NCBI GenBank assembly: GCA_040880485.1
Contig: JBBDIJ010000005.1
Location: 62,001-126,000 of the forward strand
Reading direction: 5' to 3'
DNA from: JBBDIJ01 sp040880485
GTDB lineage: Bacteria > Bacteroidota > Rhodothermia > Balneolales > Balneolaceae
Length of the DNA stretch: 64,000 bases
A model generated the notes under the pieces. It was not told the origin of the DNA and made no database searches. It saw only the letters and a list, made by a program, of their open reading frames with translations. A program made the translations under genes and the position numbers. Positions 24,107 to 32,478 of this stretch are shown in pieces. The stretch's first letter is position 1. Each line of letters opens with the position of its first letter.

Positions 24107-25441
24107 GTGGACGTCAGAAGACCCGCCAATCCGGCCGCTTTATGGATTGTACTGCTCATCATGGCCGGCACGTTGCTGTCTGGCTGCGATCGTGAACCCG
24201 GGGCAGACCTCGGCCCTGCTACATCCGGGATGGAAAGCCAGGATGGATTTTCGCACCCGGATAGGGTTCAAACCGGGTCCGAACGCCTGCTCTCCGACTA
24301 CCTGCATGAACTGGAGGGACATCGGGTAGGGCTGGTGATGAACCCTACAGCGCGAGTGGGCGAAGTGCATATGCTGGACACCCTCCTTTCGCTGGAGGTG
24401 AATGTGACAGCTCTTTTTGCCCCGGAGCACGGCTTCAGGGGAGAGGCAGGAGCGGGAGAACAGATCGAAGGGGGTGTGGATCTGACCACCGGGCTGCCGG
24501 TATTCTCGCTGTATGGAGAGACCAGGCAACCCACCCCGGAGATGCTCGGGGAGGTGGATCTTCTTCTTTTCGATATGCAGGATGTTGGTGCCCGCTTCTA
24601 CACCTGGAATTCGACACTGGGCCTGCTGCTGGAGGCAGCTGCGGATCACGGCGTGCCGGTCTGGGTACTGGACCGACCCAACCCTGCGGGAGGGGAGTAT
24701 GTGTCGGGATGGGTGATGGAAGATTCGCTACGCTCTTTTGTGGGCCGCTATCCGATTCCCATTGCGCACGGAATGACACTGGGAGAGCTGGCCCGGATGA
24801 TGGTTGGAGAGAGTTGGATAGAGACGGAGGGTGGCAGGGCTCCGGATCTGCGGGTGATTGAAATGCGCGGGTGGAGCCGGGAGATGCTCTGGCACGACAC
24901 CGGACTGCCCTGGATCGCACCGTCCCCCAATCTGCCCTCTTTCGAGCACGCCTACGTCTATCTGGGCACCTGTCTGGTAGAGGGGACTACCTTGTCGGAA
25001 GGCCGGGGGACCGACGACCCCTTTCTGACGATTGGCTCGCCCACTACCCGGATCGGGGTCGAAGAGCTTGCGGTACTGGAGGCGCAAATACCCGGAATGG
25101 AGCTCGAGCTTGCAGACTTTACCCCGATTTCGCTTCCCGGAAAGGCTCTGTACCCGAAGCACGAAGGGGTGGTGAATCACGGTATACGGATCATGGTAAC
25201 GGACTTTGACAGATACCGGCCTGTGGAGGCGGGTCTTCGGCTGCTCACATTTCTCATGGAGAGGTCGGAGGGGGCCGAAGTCCTGCCATTTTTCTACCGT
25301 CTGTCCGGTTCTCCCGACGCGCTACGTCTGGTGAGCGGAGAAACTTCGGAGCCGGAGTTTGGTCTGGAGGGATTTATGGAGAGACGGGCACGCTACCTGC
25401 TCTACGGTCAGGAAGAGGATTCACGGCCGTTGCCGGAGTGA
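24107..25441 (+). CDS. DUF1343 lipoprotein (NamZ-like exo-N-acetylmuramidase)
   Basis: A lipoprotein of about 444 residues. From GTG 24107 it reads DVRRPANPAALWIVLLIMAG then a lipobox LLSGC, a good class II signal peptide. The mature protein matches DUF1343/NamZ (GH171): GHRVGLVMNPTARV, ALFAPEHGFRGEAGAGE, VFSLYGETRQPTPEML, LLFDMQDVGARFYTW, WVLDRPNP, MTLGELARMM and the C-terminal LYPKHEGVVNHGIRIMVTD. NamZ enzymes release N-acetylmuramic acid from peptidoglycan ends, so a role in wall recycling at the cell surface is likely. A longer start at 24038 exists. The 3' end overlaps the convergent rlmB by 34 bases. Confidence 0.85.
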   Translation: MDVRRPANPAALWIVLLIMAGTLLSGCDREPGADLGPATSGMESQDGFSHPDRVQTGSERLLSDYLHELEGHRVGLVMNPTARVGEVHMLDTLLSLEVNVTALFAPEHGFRGEAGAGEQIEGGVDLTTGLPVFSLYGETRQPTPEMLGEVDLLLFDMQDVGARFYTWNSTLGLLLEAAADHGVPVWVLDRPNPAGGEYVSGWVMEDSLRSFVGRYPIPIAHGMTLGELARMMVGESWIETEGGRAPDLRVIEMRGWSREMLWHDTGLPWIAPSPNLPSFEHAYVYLGTCLVEGTTLSEGRGTDDPFLTIGSPTTRIGVEELAVLEAQIPGMELELADFTPISLPGKALYPKHEGVVNHGIRIMVTDFDRYRPVEAGLRLLTFLMERSEGAEVLPFFYRLSGSPDALRLVSGETSEPEFGLEGFMERRARYLLYGQEEDSRPLPE

Positions 25442-26178
25442 AAGACTCTTCGGTTCCACTCGAAACAGAGCAGAGCCGCACTAACCGAGGCGTTCAGCGA
25501 CTCGACCCGGTTCAACATGGGAATAGAGTAGTGCAGATCGCAGAGTTCACCCGTTTTTTTCCGGATCCCTTCACCTTCGCTTCCTATAACGAAAGCGACC
25601 GGATAGCCGGTCTCAAGTTCCCACAGTGATCTCTCTGCCGACGGGTTGAGGCCCGCTACCCAGAACTTGTGCTCTTTCAACGTCCGGATGGTCTGGTTCA
25701 GGTTTCCCGTGCGCACGATTGGAATTCTTCCCGCCGTTCCTGCCGAGCTTTTGAACACAGCAGCGCTCACCGGCGCCTGGTTATGTTTCGGAATGACGAC
25801 CGCAGAGATTCCGGCGGCGGCGGCGGAGCGAAGAATGGCGCCAAAGTTGTGAGGGTCTTCGATCTGGTCGAGGAGCAGAATGGCGGTCTCCGGCCCCGCA
25901 TCCGTCTCGGCGATCCATTCGTCAAAAGAGATGTGCCGAACCGGCGAAATGAGAGCCGCAATCCCCTGGTCGTTCACCTTGCCCAGCAATTGAAAGAGTT
26001 TATTTCCGGGAACGTTTGATACGGGGATACGATGTGTCGAAGCGTTTTCGCGAATTCGCTTGAGCTGACTCCCGCCGGCTCCATCGCGGATAAAGATCTT
26101 CTCCACTTTTCCGGGGTCTTCAGTCAGTTGCTCTTCCACGGGATTTCGGCCGTAGATGTAGATCTCTTCCAGTTCCAT
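25408..26178 (-). CDS. rlmB: 23S rRNA (guanosine-2'-O-)-methyltransferase RlmB-like
   Basis: A 256-residue SPOUT methyltransferase expected to methylate a ribose of 23S rRNA (G2251 in E. coli). The N-terminal L30e-like substrate domain begins IYIYGRNPVEEQL, a strong RlmB mark. The knot has LLDQIEDPHNFGAILRSAAA, IGSEGEGIRKK and ESLNASVSAALLCFE, the three SpoU motifs. The first residues MELEEIYIYGRNPV fit the family start. Its tail overlaps the DUF1343 gene on the other strand. Confidence 0.92.
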   Translation of the reverse strand: MELEEIYIYGRNPVEEQLTEDPGKVEKIFIRDGAGGSQLKRIRENASTHRIPVSNVPGNKLFQLLGKVNDQGIAALISPVRHISFDEWIAETDAGPETAILLLDQIEDPHNFGAILRSAAAAGISAVVIPKHNQAPVSAAVFKSSAGTAGRIPIVRTGNLNQTIRTLKEHKFWVAGLNPSAERSLWELETGYPVAFVIGSEGEGIRKKTGELCDLHYSIPMLNRVESLNASVSAALLCFEWNRRVFHSGNGRESSS

Positions 26179-26259
26179 CAGCTTTTGTGTAACGGTTCAA
26201 AACGGGCTATTTTCTCTTCTAAAATAGCAACTGTACTCGCAACAATCTTTTCGATTCTT

Positions 26260-26583
26260 ATGAACCACTTTCGCGCCGAAGACATTGAGAGGATGGAGAG
26301 TTATGAGAATGTCCATCTTCGGGGGGCAAAGGAGGGGATTTCAAGGGAAGAGAAGATCGGGCTTTTAGAGAAGAGAGATCGGAACAAGTGGTATATGCTT
26401 CTCTTTAATGTACTCGCGATCCTCTTTTTCTCCTACTCCTGGGCCAACGAACTTTCCGAACTCAGCGACACGATTTTTTTGATTCTTCTGGTCGTCTTTT
26501 CAATTAATGTGGGGCTCATCTTTCTGCAGAAGAAGCAGATACGTGAGCTGATGGAGTACTATCGTGATCCCGCTGTAAGATAG
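26260..26583 (+). CDS. Small two-span membrane protein, unknown
   Basis: A 107-residue protein with a charged cytoplasmic N-terminal half (about 50 residues, rich in Glu, Lys and Arg), two hydrophobic segments (WYMLLFNVLAILFFSYS and TIFLILLVVFSINVGLIFL) and a short charged tail (QKKQIRELMEYYRD). The layout suggests a helical hairpin with both ends inside. No family was recognised. ATG 26260 is chosen; it lies 81 bases from the divergent rlmB start. pyrG follows 73 bases later behind its own promoter. Confidence 0.65.
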   Translation: MNHFRAEDIERMESYENVHLRGAKEGISREEKIGLLEKRDRNKWYMLLFNVLAILFFSYSWANELSELSDTIFLILLVVFSINVGLIFLQKKQIRELMEYYRDPAVR

Positions 26584-26596
26584 ACGGACTTATTCG

Positions 26597-26627
26597 TTTG
26601 AAGGTCAGGGTTGAACCTGCTATTTTC
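26597..26627 (+). promoter_or_regulatory. Promoter for pyrG
   Basis: TTTG (26597-26600), 20 bases, TATTTTC (26621-26627), 30 bases before the pyrG ATG. Fits the TTG-N20-TAnnTT pattern seen elsewhere in the window. Confidence 0.5.
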
Positions 26628-26656
26628 ACTATCCATCAATCAACTCTTTCGACTTC

Positions 26657-28300
26657 ATGGCCACCAAATATATTATCGTTACGGGCGGCGTAACGTCTTC
26701 TCTGGGTAAAGGAATTATCTGTTCATCCCTTGGCCGCCTTCTGGTGGCCCGCGGACTTCGGGTAACCATTCAGAAACTGGACCCATACATCAATGTGGAT
26801 CCGGGTACAATGAACCCTTACGAGCATGGTGAGGTCTATGTAACGGACGATGGTGCCGAAACCGATCTGGATCTGGGGCATTACGAGCGTTTTCTCGATA
26901 TCCGGACCCGGCAGCATAACAATGTGACGACCGGGCGCATCTATTACGATGTGATCAACAAGGAGCGGCAGGGGGCCTACCTTGGTAAAACGATTCAGGT
27001 GATACCTCACATCACAGACGAGATCAAGTCGCACGTGCTACGCCTCGGAGAGTCCGGAAAGTATGATGTAGTAATCGTTGAGATCGGTGGAACGGTTGGG
27101 GATATCGAGAGCCTTCCCTACATAGAGGCGATGCGCCAGCTCAGGTATGAAGTGGGCCGCGAACATACACTGTCCATTCACCTGACTCTGGTTCCCTACC
27201 TTGCAGCGGCCGGAGAGCTGAAGACGAAGCCGACCCAGCACTCGGTCAAAACTCTTTCCGAGAGTGGCCTTCCACCAGATATTCTGGTCTGCCGGTCGGA
27301 ATATCCGCTCGATGAGGCCATTCGCAGCAAGATCGCCCAGTTCTGTAATGTTGAGTTGAGGGATGTGATCAACTCACTGGATGCCGATTCGATCTATGAG
27401 GTGCCCCTGCTGATGCAGAAAGAGGGCCTGGATGAGCGGGTAATCGATAAATTGGGAATCTCTTCAGGCAGTGCGGATCTCTCCGGATGGATCTCTTTCG
27501 TTGAAAAGATTAAAAACCCGTCCAACGAGATCAGAATTGCCCTTGTTGGGAAGTATGTGGAGCACCATGACGCATACAAATCGATGGTTGAGGCATTTAT
27601 CCATGCCGGAGCCCAAAACGACTGCCAGGTAAAAATCGACTGGGTTCAGAGCGATTTTATTACACCTGAGAATGTGGAGCGCAAGTTTGAAAAAGTATCC
27701 GGTATTCTGGTCGCCTATGGCTTTGGCGGCCGGGGCATCGAGGGAAAGATTGAAGCGATCCGCCATGCTCGTGAATCGGGGCTTCCCTTTTTTGGAATCT
27801 GCCTTGGAATGCAGTGTGCAGTCATAGAGTATGCCCGTAACGTATGCGGAATGGAGGAAGCCAACAGTACGGAGTTCGACACGTCCACACCCTGGCCGGT
27901 GATCGATCTGATGCAGGATCAGAGGGATCTTGAGGATATGGGAGGTACCATGCGCCTCGGTCGATACGAATGCAGGCTTACCCCTGGAACCCGTTCGAGA
28001 GAGCTCTATGCAGAGGAGCTGATTGGCGAACGTCACCGCCACCGTTATGAAGTGAATAATGATTTACGGGAGAAGCTGGCGGAGTGCGGCCTTGCCGTGG
28101 CGGGGGTAAATCCGGAACGGGATCTGGTAGAAATTGTGGAGATACCCGATCACCCATGGTTTGTCGGGGTGCAGTTTCATCCGGAGCTGAAGAGCACCGT
28201 AAGCAAACCACACCCGCTCTTTACCGGTTTTGTTGCAGCCGCACTCGATTATGAAATGGCAAGAGTTTCTACGGCCTCGCATCAAAAAGAGACGATCTGA
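26657..28300 (+). CDS. pyrG: CTP synthase
   Basis: Converts UTP to CTP with glutamine and ATP; 547 residues, cytoplasmic. The amidoligase domain starts at once with KYIIVTGGVTSSLGKGIICS and has PYINVDPGTMNPYEHGEVYV, VEIGGTVGDIES and KTKPTQHSVK. The C-terminal class I glutaminase domain has the oxyanion-hole YGFGGRG, the catalytic Cys in GICLGMQ and the His/Glu pair in VQFHPELKS. All catalytic residues are present and the length is typical. It is preceded by its own promoter and followed by the Nudix gene. Confidence 0.98.
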   Translation: MATKYIIVTGGVTSSLGKGIICSSLGRLLVARGLRVTIQKLDPYINVDPGTMNPYEHGEVYVTDDGAETDLDLGHYERFLDIRTRQHNNVTTGRIYYDVINKERQGAYLGKTIQVIPHITDEIKSHVLRLGESGKYDVVIVEIGGTVGDIESLPYIEAMRQLRYEVGREHTLSIHLTLVPYLAAAGELKTKPTQHSVKTLSESGLPPDILVCRSEYPLDEAIRSKIAQFCNVELRDVINSLDADSIYEVPLLMQKEGLDERVIDKLGISSGSADLSGWISFVEKIKNPSNEIRIALVGKYVEHHDAYKSMVEAFIHAGAQNDCQVKIDWVQSDFITPENVERKFEKVSGILVAYGFGGRGIEGKIEAIRHARESGLPFFGICLGMQCAVIEYARNVCGMEEANSTEFDTSTPWPVIDLMQDQRDLEDMGGTMRLGRYECRLTPGTRSRELYAEELIGERHRHRYEVNNDLREKLAECGLAVAGVNPERDLVEIVEIPDHPWFVGVQFHPELKSTVSKPHPLFTGFVAAALDYEMARVSTASHQKETI

Positions 28301-28322
28301 CAGAAACGGGAGTCTTCCCACT

Positions 28323-28811
28323 ATGACCGCTTCTGATGCCCCTTTTCCGGAGAGTCGTTGGTCCGATGCGCTGCGTGTCCGGGCCTGTGCCGTCGTAATA
28401 GAGAACGAATCTGTGTTGATGGTCCGCCAGATATCACCGGCTCTGAACAGGTCGGTATGGTTGTTACCCGGAGGTGCCATAGAGATGGGGGAATCGGCCG
28501 TTGAGGCTCTTCGCAGAGAGGTGCGGGAGGAGACCGGCCTGGTGGTAGAACCCGGAGCTTTTCAGTTTGTACACGAGTTTCTCTATCCACCGCTGCATGC
28601 GGTGGAGCTGGTCTTTGAAGCCGAACTCACAGGCGGGGAGCTCATCTCCGGGTTCGACCCGGAACTTCCTGAAGATGAGCAGCTGATTCTCGAAACCGAC
28701 TTTCTGCCGATCGGAACACTCGACCGGTTTGAGATCTGGCCGGATTTTTTGAGTTCACGCATTGCAAATTGGGGAGCTGGTCCTTCACACTATCGCACCG
28801 ACAGGTTTTGA
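28323..28811 (+). CDS. Nudix hydrolase
   Basis: A 162-residue hydrolase of nucleoside diphosphate-linked compounds. The Nudix box is complete: GAIEMGE, seven residues, then REVREETGL. Flanking strands are VRACAVVIENESVLMVRQ and WLLPGG. The ATG at 28323 places about 20 residues before the fold; an open frame further upstream overlaps the end of pyrG and is not needed. The 22-base gap to pyrG suggests co-transcription and perhaps nucleotide-pool cleaning, but the substrate is not predictable. Confidence 0.88.
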   Translation: MTASDAPFPESRWSDALRVRACAVVIENESVLMVRQISPALNRSVWLLPGGAIEMGESAVEALRREVREETGLVVEPGAFQFVHEFLYPPLHAVELVFEAELTGGELISGFDPELPEDEQLILETDFLPIGTLDRFEIWPDFLSSRIANWGAGPSHYRTDRF

Positions 28812-28896
28812 GCGGTCTGAACCGGGGGCGGCATCTTTTTGTATATTCTCAATGAGTTTGAGCGGAAGGGCAATAAATCAATAAATAAGACAAGTT

Positions 28897-30570
28897 ATGG
28901 TGACCATGATGAAGAGATTTCGGTATGCTTTACTCTTTCTATTTGTTTTTACAGCCTGTTCTACCGAGGATGAGGAGGTGACCGTAGTTCACAACGTGAA
29001 TGGCTACACAATTCAGGATAACCGTCTGATTCAGTTTGAAGCGCTCTCCATGCAGGGGGGGAGGGTATTGGAGACGGGGACTTTTATGGAGGTGACTGCC
29101 TACCACTCCGATGCAGAGTTGATCGACGGGGAGGGGCGAACGTTGCTTCCGGGCCTGATTGACGCTCACGGTCACATTATGAATCTGGGGTTTCAGGAGA
29201 TGGATGTGAATCTCTCCGGTATTCAATCGCTGGAGGAGACTCTGCAGGCAGTCGCTGAGCATGCGGATAATCATCCCGAATCAGAGTGGATTCTCGGCCG
29301 GGGCTGGAATCAGGTTCTCTGGGATGAGAATGAGTTTCCAACGGCTGCCGATCTGGATCGGGTGATCTCCGACCGACCGGTCTGGCTGAGACGTGTGGAT
29401 GGACACGCTGGCTGGGCTAATACTCTGGCGATGGAGAGAGCAGGTATTGCAGGTGGCACTCCCGATCCGCAGGGGGGGCGCATTATCCGTGACGAAGAGG
29501 GTCGGGCAACCGGCATCTTTATCGATACCGCCATGGGATATCTTACGGATGAGTTGCCACCCCGCACACCGGCAGAGCGTGAACAAGCTCTCATGTTGGC
29601 ACTGGACCGTATCGCTTCTCTGGGGATTACCTCGGTACACGATGCGGGAATTTCGGACCGGGAGTGGGAACTCTACACAAAACTTGCCGACGAGGGGGGT
29701 CTTCCTGTCCGAATTTATGCGATGATTCGTAGTACCGGCGACGCTTTCGATCGGCTCTCTGAAGAGGGTCCGGTAGAGGGATATGCAGACGATATGCTTG
29801 CAATGCGAGCGGTCAAGATTTCGGCAGATGGCGCCCTTGGAAGCCGGGGTGCAGCGCTTCTGGAGGAGTATAGTGACGACCCGGGAAACCACGGGCTTCT
29901 CTTTTTCGACCAGGAGGAGCTGGACGAGATGATTTTGAAAGGGGCTTCTGCCGGGTATCAGATGAATATTCATGCCATTGGTGATGCGGCCAACCGTCAG
30001 GTGCTCAACGCATTCGAAAGGTTAAGAAGTGAACGTGGAGCGGATGGCCTGAGGCACAGAATAGAGCATGCCCAGGTGGTTCATCCCGAAGATATCCCCA
30101 GATTTCAGGAGCTCGATGTGATTGCTTCAATGCAGCCGACTCACGCTACAAGTGATATGAATATGGCTGAGGACCGGGTGGGTGCGGATCGGATTGAAGG
30201 AGCCTACGCCTGGCGCACATTTTTAAATCAGGGTACGGGCATCTCTGCGGGATCCGACTTCCCGGTAGAGGCGGTGAATCCTTTTTACGGACTCTACTCG
30301 GCGGTAACAAGAATGGATCATGACGGCCAACCGGAAGGGGGCTGGTATCCGGAGCAGTCGATGACTCTGGAGGAGGCTTTTCGGGCTTTTACAGTCGATG
30401 CTGCCTGGTCGGCGCACCAGGAGGAGATTCTGGGATCTCTTGAGCCGGGTAAATGGGCCGACTTTATCCTGCTCGATCGCGACCCGTTCAGCGTTCCGGC
30501 AGAGGAGTTATGGCAGGTCGATGTCCTGGAAACCTGGGTAGCGGGTGAACAGGTGTACCGTGCACAATAA
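28897..30570 (+). CDS. Lipoprotein amidohydrolase, YtcJ-like
   Basis: A 557-residue metal-dependent hydrolase of the amidohydrolase 3 family (PF07969) made as a lipoprotein: MKRFRYALLFLFVFTACS gives a signal peptide with lipobox FTAC. The metal motif HxH is in LLPGLIDAHGHI. Further marks are RRVDGHAGWANT, a loop around VKISADGALGSRGAAL, MNIHAIGDAANRQVL, RHRIEHAQVV, GSDFPVEAVNPF and the closing GSLEPGKWADFILLDRDPF. Exported relatives act on N-substituted amides or unknown substrates. Three Met codons lie at 28897-28911; the exact start is uncertain. Confidence 0.87.
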   Translation: MVTMMKRFRYALLFLFVFTACSTEDEEVTVVHNVNGYTIQDNRLIQFEALSMQGGRVLETGTFMEVTAYHSDAELIDGEGRTLLPGLIDAHGHIMNLGFQEMDVNLSGIQSLEETLQAVAEHADNHPESEWILGRGWNQVLWDENEFPTAADLDRVISDRPVWLRRVDGHAGWANTLAMERAGIAGGTPDPQGGRIIRDEEGRATGIFIDTAMGYLTDELPPRTPAEREQALMLALDRIASLGITSVHDAGISDREWELYTKLADEGGLPVRIYAMIRSTGDAFDRLSEEGPVEGYADDMLAMRAVKISADGALGSRGAALLEEYSDDPGNHGLLFFDQEELDEMILKGASAGYQMNIHAIGDAANRQVLNAFERLRSERGADGLRHRIEHAQVVHPEDIPRFQELDVIASMQPTHATSDMNMAEDRVGADRIEGAYAWRTFLNQGTGISAGSDFPVEAVNPFYGLYSAVTRMDHDGQPEGGWYPEQSMTLEEAFRAFTVDAAWSAHQEEILGSLEPGKWADFILLDRDPFSVPAEELWQVDVLETWVAGEQVYRAQ

Positions 30571-30574
30571 ACAA

Positions 30575-32299
30575 ATGAAGATTCGAACAGAGCAGCTGAA
30601 CCCGCTTGTGGGAGATCTGTCTGGTAACCGGCGGCTCATACTGGAATCTCTTGATCGTGCCGAATCGGGTGAGGTCGATCTGCTGGTTCTGCCAGAGATG
30701 GTGACGGCAGGATATCCTCCAATGGATCTGCTTGAAAGGAGGGCTTTTGTGGAGGAGCTTCAATCGGTCAATCGGGACATCGTATCACGCAGCGGAAAGA
30801 CAGCCCTGCTGTTCGGTACAGTTACACGAAACAGGACGGGAGTCGGACGCAGTATCTTTAACTCTGCAATTCTGGCAAGAGGTGGCAAGGAACTGGGACG
30901 AACTCACAAGACGCTGCTTCCTACCTACGATGTTTTTGATGACCTTCGTTATTTTGAACCGGGTACGGAATCCAGGTGTCTTGTTCTGGATGATGTTCGC
31001 CTGGGGGTCACCATTTGTGAGGACCTCTGGTACAATCATAATGAGATACAGTACCACTATTACGATTCCGACCCCGCTTCCCTGCTCAAGGCAGATGGAG
31101 CCCGCATTCTCATCAATATCTCCGCTTCTCCTTTTACCCGCTCGAAGCATGAGAACCGGCTATCCATGCTTCGGCACCACGCTTCTACTCTCTCCCTTCC
31201 GCTTGTTTACAGCAATCAGGTCGGTGCCAATACGGAGCTGATTTTTGACGGAGATTCGCTGGCTCTCGATGATAAGGGAGACCCTGTTGCGCTGGTCCCT
31301 CCGTTTGAGCCCGGTTATGCCGATCTGGTGTGGGAAGTGGAGAGCGGGAGCATCAGGACAGACGGTAATGAGGGCGCTGAACTGAAGACAGCCCGCACTA
31401 AAGGGCCTCTGGAGAGGGGGGGCGATATCAGGCTCTCCAGGGTGTTTCGCGCGATTTGCCTTGGACTCCGAGACTATCTGGCAAAGAGCGGCGCGGCAGA
31501 TCGTGTGATTGTGGGATTAAGCGGGGGTATCGACTCGGCCATTATTGCTGCTCTTGCGGTGGAGTCTTTAGGCGCAGATCGTGTTTCGGGCGTGACCATG
31601 CCCGGAGAGTTTTCGAGCCGGGGCAGTGTGAAGGATTCCGAAACCCTGGCAGAAAATCTGGGGATCATGCTGGAGCATCTGCCAATCAATGAGCTCTATA
31701 CGTCGGCGCTGGGCTGCCTTAAACCCCTGTTTGGTGATTTGCCCTTTGGCGTGGCGGAGGAGAACCTGCAGAGCCGGATTCGAGGTATGTTGCTGATGGC
31801 ACTCTCCAACAAACGGGGCCCGTTGCTACTGACAACCGGTAACAAGTCGGAGATGGCAACCGGTTATGCTACTCTTTACGGGGATATGAATGGCGGGCTG
31901 AACCTGATCGGGGATCTCTACAAAAGTGAAGTATATGCACTTGCCTGGTGGCTGAATGAGGTTCACTATGGGCGACCAGTGATCCCGGTATCTACTCTGG
32001 AAAAGCCGCCGAGTGCAGAACTGCGGCCCGACCAGAAAGATTCCGATGCCCTGCCCGACTATTCGGTACTGGATCGGATTCTCTACCGCTCTATTGAGCT
32101 CCAGCAGGGGAGAAACGAGATTGTGGAGGCCGGATTTGACCGGGAGCTTGTAGAATGGACGCTTCGCAGGGTCGAAATGAACGAATTTAAAAGATTTCAG
32201 GCTCCGCCTGTACTGAAGCTCACATCGAAGGCGTTTGGAACAGGACGCCGGCATCCTCTCGTACGGTTTGTTGGCGGGGAAGGGGATCATACTGAATAA
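30575..32299 (+). CDS. nadE: Glutamine-dependent NAD+ synthetase
   Basis: Last step of NAD+ synthesis, amidating nicotinate adenine dinucleotide; 574 residues. The N-terminal nitrilase-fold glutaminase has its triad: Glu in LVLPEMV, Lys in HKTLLPTYDVFDD, and Cys in VTICEDLW. The C-terminal synthetase domain has the PP-loop GLSGGIDSAII, MPGEFSSRGS, TGNKSEMATGYATLYGDMNG and EKPPSAELRPDQKD. ATG 30575 begins MKIRTEQLNPLVGD, the family start; the previous gene ends four bases before it, so both are probably in one transcript. Confidence 0.96.
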   Translation: MKIRTEQLNPLVGDLSGNRRLILESLDRAESGEVDLLVLPEMVTAGYPPMDLLERRAFVEELQSVNRDIVSRSGKTALLFGTVTRNRTGVGRSIFNSAILARGGKELGRTHKTLLPTYDVFDDLRYFEPGTESRCLVLDDVRLGVTICEDLWYNHNEIQYHYYDSDPASLLKADGARILINISASPFTRSKHENRLSMLRHHASTLSLPLVYSNQVGANTELIFDGDSLALDDKGDPVALVPPFEPGYADLVWEVESGSIRTDGNEGAELKTARTKGPLERGGDIRLSRVFRAICLGLRDYLAKSGAADRVIVGLSGGIDSAIIAALAVESLGADRVSGVTMPGEFSSRGSVKDSETLAENLGIMLEHLPINELYTSALGCLKPLFGDLPFGVAEENLQSRIRGMLLMALSNKRGPLLLTTGNKSEMATGYATLYGDMNGGLNLIGDLYKSEVYALAWWLNEVHYGRPVIPVSTLEKPPSAELRPDQKDSDALPDYSVLDRILYRSIELQQGRNEIVEAGFDRELVEWTLRRVEMNEFKRFQAPPVLKLTSKAFGTGRRHPLVRFVGGEGDHTE

Positions 32300-32309
32300 T
32301 TATGGGTTT

Positions 32310-32330
32310 AACGGCTGTTCTGCCCGTTTT
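32310..32330 (+). terminator. Weak hairpin terminator after nadE
   Basis: AACGG (32310-32314) pairs with CCGTT (32324-32328) and is followed by two more T's. The stem is only five pairs, so this is tentative. It is the only hairpin in the 179-base gap before the transglycosylase gene. Confidence 0.3.
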
Positions 32331-32478
32331 TCCGATTTCAGGTTTTACATTTTTATCTTGGAGAAACCTTTCCATAAATGGTTGTGAATTACTAATTTTA
32401 TCTATCTGTTTGCAGCGGGTTCTGATTCTCTGAACGATTCTCACTGCAGCGAAGCCCTGTCTAAAAAAACCACCCACT